A DNA stretch of 6,917 bases from Candidatus Omnitrophota bacterium (GTDB taxonomy: Bacteria > Omnitrophota > Omnitrophia > Omnitrophales > Aquincolibacteriaceae): positions 1-6,917 of the forward strand of contig JACPXK010000067.1 of the NCBI GenBank assembly GCA_016196565.1. The letters run 5' to 3'. A model generated the notes under the pieces. It saw only the letters and a list, made by a program, of their open reading frames with translations, was not told the DNA's origin and did not search any database. The position numbers were made by a program, and so were the translations under genes. Of this stretch, positions 6,301 through 6,917 are shown one piece after another. The first letter of the stretch is position 1, and every line of letters starts with the position of its first letter.

Positions 6301-6917
6301 GGATAGCGAGAGCCTCCTTTTATCAAGAGAAAATAAAAAAGAGGCGATCCGTACATTTTTGCATAGTTTGATTCGAATGCGAGAGGGAATGCTCCGGCGC
6401 TTGGAAAGAGATGGATTTTTACAGATCGGAATTTCTGAGGCTATGATGGGGCAATCTGCCCCAATCTCCATTGAAAAGCTCGCAAACGATTTTGTGAACT
6501 ATCTTAAGGGGTATGATGAGCACGTTGTGCCGTTAAAGACGCAGCAAAGACTCTTGAGTAGTTTAAATCCTTATGAATATATAGAAGATTTGGTTGCGAG
6601 ATTTAACATTCAGCAAAGCCTAGCGCAGCATGCCGCTGTGCATAATCCCAAAGATCCGGATGGTTTTATCCAACAAGTGCTAAAGGAAACAGAGCGGTTG
6701 ATAAAGACTTATGGAATTGAGCGGAGTCTTGCGCAGCATGCCGCTGTGGGATATCCCAAAGATCCGGACAGTTTTATCCAACAGGTTTTAAGTGAAACCG
6801 AGCGATTGATGACGGCCTATGCAATTGAACGCGGTCTTGCGCAGTATGCCGCTGTGGGATATCCCAAAGATCCGGACAGTTTTATCCAACAGGTGCTAAA
6901 GGAAACCGAGCGATTGA
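284..6917 (+). CDS. giant multidomain exported protein with RSExR-separated modules (3' truncated by window)
   Basis: One open frame of at least 2211 codons, with no stop before the window ends. The start is the ATG at 284, the first after an in-frame TAA at 269-271, and it directly yields a signal peptide. Modules in order (residues): signal sequence 1-28; TIKI/ChaN/TraB-like module about 65-505; GNAT fold about 660-805; kinase-like fold about 877-1060; HPr-like domain about 1105-1183; two unrecognised modules 1223-1489; helical module 1495-1599; an anomalous segment 1605-1730 overlapping an antisense gene; transmembrane module 1736-1926; charged helical module 1932-2106; 36-residue repeats from 2107. 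The pentapeptide RSE[VMAT]R recurs at residues 561, 1086, 1218, 1358, 1490, 1600, 1731 and 1927. The whole architecture is unknown to me. It resembles the very large proteins predicted in Omnitrophota. Whether it is one functional protein, a polyprotein or a fusion of decaying genes cannot be decided here. Confidence 0.9.
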   Translation, partial: MTPSFPFKKAVGVVTLFCFLTGQILWAASEPGILLSSLSPSFLQIEIPNELASLDEVYEAPAHPDSRLILHIQNAHGQYDAQIQIKKLLEHLHQKYGFSLIFAEGAMEKLNPAYLELFAEKERNLSLADRLAQQGELTGVEYFMMERPEGVEALGIEKTELYRQNYEAFKAVYSQKDEIEAGLSGIEQNLETLSSWHFSNDMRRVLSEWAKFEKGHRDFLPFVKQLARDAQKIIDLDLESLFAQVEWPQITRLLVIQSMESDLDRDKAEEERLRLIQFLREKRVSKEVVGAIEKLNEKRVTMVRRDDRSRRLEDLPRYLLERLVEEAGPKGFYFHDYPAFSLWAGYLILQNELDSKALYEEIERVFEKVLDQLAVSEREKNLLELYRDTGLLRKLMLLELSRKEWERAVYRKDWIKPEVMQGRLEKIRNEMEGEKGRMGERENGRSPLTDLFATAFSFYDFARQREDVFFQIIEREMALRKSEKAVLVTGGFHTSGLMDLFRERQINYGVLTPRIRTLSDTSNYVSAMLENKQTIFDLAQLEMANTLQSAEILEAAGRNTRSEARHILNVWLDEIQGSYQPSDVEHFNQSAYAQDRAVQLIRSKNRSSLEVHINGKSMPASIAIGQDGIPDPIARIEPQTSLPPILIRQIADHTWESRVEDQNFIFRAEEVNSETMKTFEMAFQKSYSSFDSTGEVDLLIKQIRNHQRLQEGDRIVFLIEENSGQLAGFYHKQQRPRDGNMPHLQFVSVAQDYRGTGAAHVLFEDFAERILENDRKKTLSLYVVRDSGRATQGNSRGTIEEVKAKLGILSDNVTIETLQLESSPSAKSKVRAIQSDPDSETDYSPALSEELGITSEQWERLKPVLDRVLDSGSRLLERYSIEKFAGSGLETDVYQLRDRQTKKEVALKIAGGTLWETGAGVSRSKLATQLRTLQKLQTYFPNSQIFEFPRLVADPLRHPVAYSDGDDEDEEQVDALLVEWLEGQTLQQALDEGAYTAEQLVSLFRSFVRALADKDMHYYDVKEDAFHIRNGKLAVRDIGLIMKLSSGHNKAVEDAVENFKKFPVIARALAVAETSREESLELAGSRSEVRTESTTAKTEEWIRETVSVTKANGVHARVASAIVQKANEFSDTEIVLSNNEQRFNARSILELLKAGISANETIDVEVRGAKAQEALNAIVKILTVTSENELPKVALSRLGPTQEDFIFGVFERKDPTRRSEVRNQLGTYEEQKGRFERLTLLIEGLDKLALNHDEEKLRRKFRRTLDQAKEVLAQIIDNRKFTKKTVVLDINEISKGSVLIDLNVEGGRYLFVIGAGGIVLPGQYFAVSHEGEDFILTAKRLANGQYQKISLANSPSIRSEVRVLKELEPFARVENPIAFSSLINAWIGKQGTIDGVFYSFGSKSGQIPENAVKDHKDLGMTLILQYTGEGNAIPPASPKNPLYISYVTRENQKFILIQDADPQKKKINWEEIIDSFDEAEDDDNPYRAPRSEMRSAIIEEGRESSEQNDDVYQQLIDLVHDFEILEKKIAERTTGNVEGERGELQDITTRLADIYKNEKLNKSDNPKDSELIKGVQKFMSQVRQLEAKLNGLDETGYSLRSETRNKKSLTGRLEGNKTLFELLKVIFGGNGGKDHFDESNVRFNPFHSIAKIADIFSHAGYILSHTGHTFSKHTELASKIFKNHLPFAIAGIFGALASGWSHRTHTLTGKGGVVNINLNKLRNDKNTMAERSEVRSWEEITQTDLESVIELGKALIEGQEHYLAISAGIVGLAALSTFMIKLYQASLSFTLNELKRIENSNRVTWWGLYYAERQAQRFYSASQEINDRKRNWNIVWPELELPSEIFEQAENTYRKLLSNLENRAIATAWWQWIEQSWMGFYFHQLEAVNHEKLNSLINDSLTTIRDKANSSSLSNAAAKTLAARHARSEMRQEEKFELQNAEQEKVTMDEARQIRLSKRILDENERLKDLGFGKRGGRLGKEKEEYLNDLEKELWTYLENQNTWGEDSESLLLSRENKKEAIRTFLHSLIRMREGMLRRLERDGFLQIGISEAMMGQSAPISIEKLANDFVNYLKGYDEHVVPLKTQQRLLSSLNPYEYIEDLVARFNIQQSLAQHAAVHNPKDPDGFIQQVLKETERLIKTYGIERSLAQHAAVGYPKDPDSFIQQVLSETERLMTAYAIERGLAQYAAVGYPKDPDSFIQQVLKETERL
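476..1798 (+). other. module 1: TIKI/ChaN/TraB-superfamily-like domain
   Basis: The N-terminal strand LILHIQNAHGQYDAQ carries H71 and H76. It is followed by a helix and a strand ending in FAEGA with E104, then a long helical insert. Near the end, VLVTGGFHTSGL has the pattern G490-x-x-H493. Members of the TIKI/TraB/ChaN/EreA-like group are built around two GX2H motifs and a conserved glutamate. Here the second GX2H and the glutamate fit, while the first is Q-N-A-H rather than G-x-x-H. The family includes metal-dependent proteases and haem-binding or esterase enzymes, so a specific activity cannot be given. A purine-rich low-complexity insert lies at about residues 428-446. The domain call is moderate and rests on motif reading only. 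Confidence 0.4.
1569..1620 (+). repeat. purine-rich low-complexity insert with a 15-bp direct repeat
   Basis: GAAAGGGAGAATGGG occurs at 1585-1599 and again at 1601-1615, inside an almost pure G/A tract. It encodes a Glu/Gly/Arg/Met-rich stretch (EGEKGRMGERENGR) in module 1, unlike the surrounding sequence. It is probably a slippage-prone surface loop or a short inserted repeat kept in frame. Confidence 0.6.
2267..2700 (+). other. module 2a: GNAT-type N-acetyltransferase fold
   Basis: Residues about 662-805 follow GNAT order: FIFRAEEV strand, a helix, a strand VFLIEENSGQLAGF, then LQFVSVAQDYRGTGAAHVL. Its R754-G-T-G-A-A matches the acetyl-CoA pyrophosphate-binding loop (Q/R-x-x-G-x-G/A) after the central strand, followed by a helix FEDFAERIL and a strand LSLYVVRDSGRA. 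GNAT enzymes transfer acetyl from acetyl-CoA to amines. The substrate cannot be guessed. About 95 residues between RSEAR at 561 and this domain are unassigned. Acetyl-CoA is cytoplasmic, which conflicts with the export signal. Confidence 0.6.
2762..2776 (+). repeat. degenerate RSEVR-like tag KSKVR between GNAT and kinase folds
   Basis: AAG TCC AAA GTT CGT encodes KSKVR at residues 827-831, in the same frame as the other tags and precisely in the linker between the acetyltransferase and kinase-like folds. Two of five residues differ from RSEVR. Position, rather than identity, is the argument. Confidence 0.35.
2912..3500 (+). other. module 2b: protein-kinase-like fold with a lost catalytic-loop Asn
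   Basis: Recognisable elements in order are: a glycine-rich loop AGSGLETDVY (residues 885-894), the ATP-anchoring lysine in VALKI (K908), a hinge-like LLVEWLEGQTL, a catalytic loop MHYYDVKEDAFHI (H1017, D1020, K1022), and RDIGL in place of DFG (D1037). The kinase consensus has D-x-K-x-x-N. Here the Asn position is A1025, while the catalytic Asp, the following Lys and the metal-binding Asp remain. The C-lobe is short, as in small-molecule or lipopolysaccharide kinases. It could be a weak kinase, a pseudokinase, or a variant using another metal ligand. An acidic insert (DGDDEDEE) precedes the hinge. Confidence 0.55.
3596..3832 (+). other. module 3: HPr-like (PTS phosphocarrier) domain
   Basis: Residues about 1105-1183 match HPr along the whole fold: a first strand, NGVHARVASAIVQKANEF, then a strand, NARSILELLKAGI, and a final strand and helix with AQEALNAIVKIL. 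H1115 in GVHAR is the phospho-accepting His15 position and S1147 in NARSI is the Ser46 regulatory position. The spacing is 32 residues against 31 in typical HPr. The usual Pro of HARPA is Val. In the phosphotransferase system HPr receives phosphate from Enzyme I in the cytoplasm. Here it is one bead in a large exported chain, bracketed by RSEVR tags at 1086 and 1218. About 35 extra residues follow it. Confidence 0.85.
3950..4354 (+). other. module 4: unrecognised helix-then-beta module
   Basis: Residues 1223-1357, bounded by RSEVR tags. The first half is a charged amphipathic helix pair rich in Glu, Lys and Leu; the second half is beta-rich with glycine turns (SKGSVLIDLNVEGG, LFVIGAGGIVLPGQYF). 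No catalytic motif is evident and I do not recognise a family. Confidence 0.4.
4370..4750 (+). other. module 5: unrecognised beta-rich module with acidic tail
   Basis: Residues 1363-1489, between RSEVR and RSEMR. It contains alternating hydrophobic strands (TIDGVFYSFGS, MTLILQYTGEG, NPLYISYVT, KFILIQDAD) and ends in a strongly acidic stretch DEAEDDD just before the next tag. It is close in length to modules 3 and 4. No family is recognised. Confidence 0.4.
4766..5080 (+). other. module 6: charged helical, probably coiled-coil module
   Basis: Residues 1495-1599, between RSEMR and RSETR. The sequence is almost wholly helix-favouring, with Leu/Ile at heptad-like spacing (YQQLIDLVHDFEILEKKIAE, and later FMSQVRQLEAKLNGL). 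It is likely a spacer or oligomerisation segment. No enzymatic motif is visible. Confidence 0.4.
5096..5122 (-). terminator. candidate intrinsic terminator of the nested minus-strand gene
   Basis: On the minus strand, GAGTCT (5122-5117) pairs with AGACTC (5109-5104) around a seven-base loop and is followed immediately by TTTTTATT (5103-5096). The hairpin overlaps the TAG stop at 5110-5108. The stem is only six base pairs, so it is a modest terminator, but it sits exactly where the antisense gene ends, inside the + strand frame. Confidence 0.42.
5108..5398 (-). CDS. nested antisense gene, small coiled-coil protein of unknown function
   Basis: This 96-residue minus-strand frame (93 if started at the second ATG, 5389-5387) encodes a hydrophilic N-terminus, then QVILEDLRSQFRVFGEGM, a heptad-duplicated coiled coil (MREDISS twice, then LRNRMERIETDVRFIKMVL) and a C-terminus VATKDDLKQLEKRLITLE. 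This regular heptad pattern is what a real small protein looks like. From memory it resembles short coiled-coil hypotheticals common in environmental bacteria. Codon use supports the minus strand: read on the + strand, 5102-5398 has 8 TTC to 2 TTT and 7 AAG to 1 AAA, which are the complements of the GAA and CTT codons used on the minus strand. Codons of the two strands are in exact register, so either frame could keep the other open. It has a candidate promoter and terminator of its own. The + strand segment here, between RSETR and RSEVR, may be non-native sequence inserted in frame. Confidence 0.55.
   Translation of the reverse strand: MCPMTPSRGQGPEYSRDREWQVILEDLRSQFRVFGEGMSSMREDISSMREDISDLRNRMERIETDVRFIKMVLPTVATKDDLKQLEKRLITLESSR
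5252..5293 (-). repeat. 21-bp tandem duplication encoding MREDISS heptads
   Basis: Two adjacent 21-bp units (5252-5272 and 5273-5293) with a few differences encode, on the minus strand, two copies of a seven-residue coiled-coil heptad; a more diverged unit lies just beside them. Duplication in units of one heptad makes sense for the minus-strand coiled coil but not for the + strand product. Confidence 0.6.
5399..5427 (-). promoter_or_regulatory. candidate promoter of the nested antisense gene
   Basis: On the minus strand TTGACA (5427-5422) is a perfect -35 box, followed after 17 bases by TAAAGT (5404-5399, 4 of 6), with an AT-rich stretch upstream (5428-5456). Transcription would begin near 5392, which suits the ATG at 5389 as a near-leaderless start rather than the ATG at 5398. 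Alternatively TATATT at 5431-5426 is the -10 box, giving a leader of about 20 bases before 5398. No clear Shine-Dalgarno is visible for either. Confidence 0.35.
5489..6061 (+). other. module 8: helical module with one transmembrane segment
   Basis: Residues 1736-1926, between RSEVR and RSEMR. It has one strongly hydrophobic stretch YLAISAGIVGLAALSTFMI (about 1762-1780, 5567-5623), preceded by an acidic helix and followed by long aromatic-rich helices (WWGLYYAERQAQRFY, and WWQWIEQSWMGFYF). It looks membrane-associated. No family is recognised. If the preceding part of the chain is exported, this segment could anchor it. Confidence 0.45.
6077..6601 (+). other. module 9: charged helical segment leading into the repeats
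   Basis: Residues 1932-2106 follow the last RSEMR tag. They are dominated by Glu/Lys/Arg-rich helices with a glycine-rich hinge (GFGKRGGRLGKEKEE). No family is recognised. Towards its end the sequence YIEDLVARF begins to resemble the helical repeat that follows and may be a diverged first unit. Confidence 0.35.
6602..6917 (+). repeat. 108-bp tandem repeat encoding a 36-residue helical unit (continues beyond window)
   Basis: Units begin at 6602, 6710 and 6818, the last cut by the window edge. Each reads roughly [FY]-x-I-[EQ]-x-x-LAQ[HY]AAV, then xxPKDPD[GS]FIQQVL, then a helix xETERLxxxY. The second and third units share 47 identical bases (6740-6786 and 6848-6894), indicating recent duplication. 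The pattern of two amphipathic helices joined by a PKDPD turn suggests an alpha-solenoid-type array. Conserved small residues (AAV) would pack the helices. Confidence 0.85.

Noticed and set aside
5654..6356. Several minus-strand frames opposite the transmembrane and helical modules
   Set aside because: None has a Shine-Dalgarno, promoter or coherent composition. The + strand tags on either side support the + frame.
6914..6917. TTGA at the very end looking like a stop
   Set aside because: In the gene's frame the last codon is TTG (Leu) followed by a lone A. The TGA is out of frame, and the repeat pattern predicts continuation.
6602..6917. CRISPR-like array
   Set aside because: The units are contiguous 108-bp in-frame coding repeats with no short repeat plus unique spacer structure.

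Overview
This window is dominated by one unbroken reading frame on the + strand. It starts at 284 and runs off the right edge, giving at least 2211 codons without a stop. I checked this codon by codon across the whole window. The encoded protein has an N-terminal export signal and is a chain of unrelated modules: a hydrolase-like module resembling the TIKI/ChaN/TraB group, a GNAT-type acetyltransferase fold, a protein-kinase-like fold, a domain closely resembling the PTS phosphocarrier HPr, several unrecognised modules, a helical transmembrane module, and a tandem 36-residue repeat that continues past the window. Most module boundaries carry the pentapeptide R-S-E-[V/M/A/T]-R. It occurs eight times, and a ninth, degenerate copy lies between the acetyltransferase and the kinase.

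The organism is a bacterium with mid-range GC. A giant exported multidomain protein, an N-terminus ending in a 'WAA'-type signal sequence, and RSEVR-like interdomain tags fit, from memory and not from a search, the candidate phylum Omnitrophota or a related member of the PVC group. That placement is an inference.

Layout. At 1-47 a minus-strand gene begins with GTG and runs off the left edge. It has a strong Shine-Dalgarno sequence, which is paired into a 9-bp hairpin and preceded by an overlapping 17-codon mini-ORF. The divergent intergenic region (98-283) holds a perfect 16-bp hairpin that looks like a dispersed palindrome, then a plausible sigma70-type promoter. From 284 onward is the giant gene. 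Inside it, at about 5096-5460, lies what looks like an independent minus-strand gene for a 93-96 residue coiled-coil protein. It has its own candidate promoter and intrinsic terminator, and over this stretch codon use fits the minus strand better than the plus strand.

How the parts might work together is unknown. The HPr, kinase and GNAT folds are normally cytoplasmic and use PEP-derived phosphate, ATP and acetyl-CoA, yet they sit behind an export signal. The RSExR tags could be proteolytic processing sites, structural linkers, or scars of modular duplication and shuffling. The sequence alone does not decide between these.
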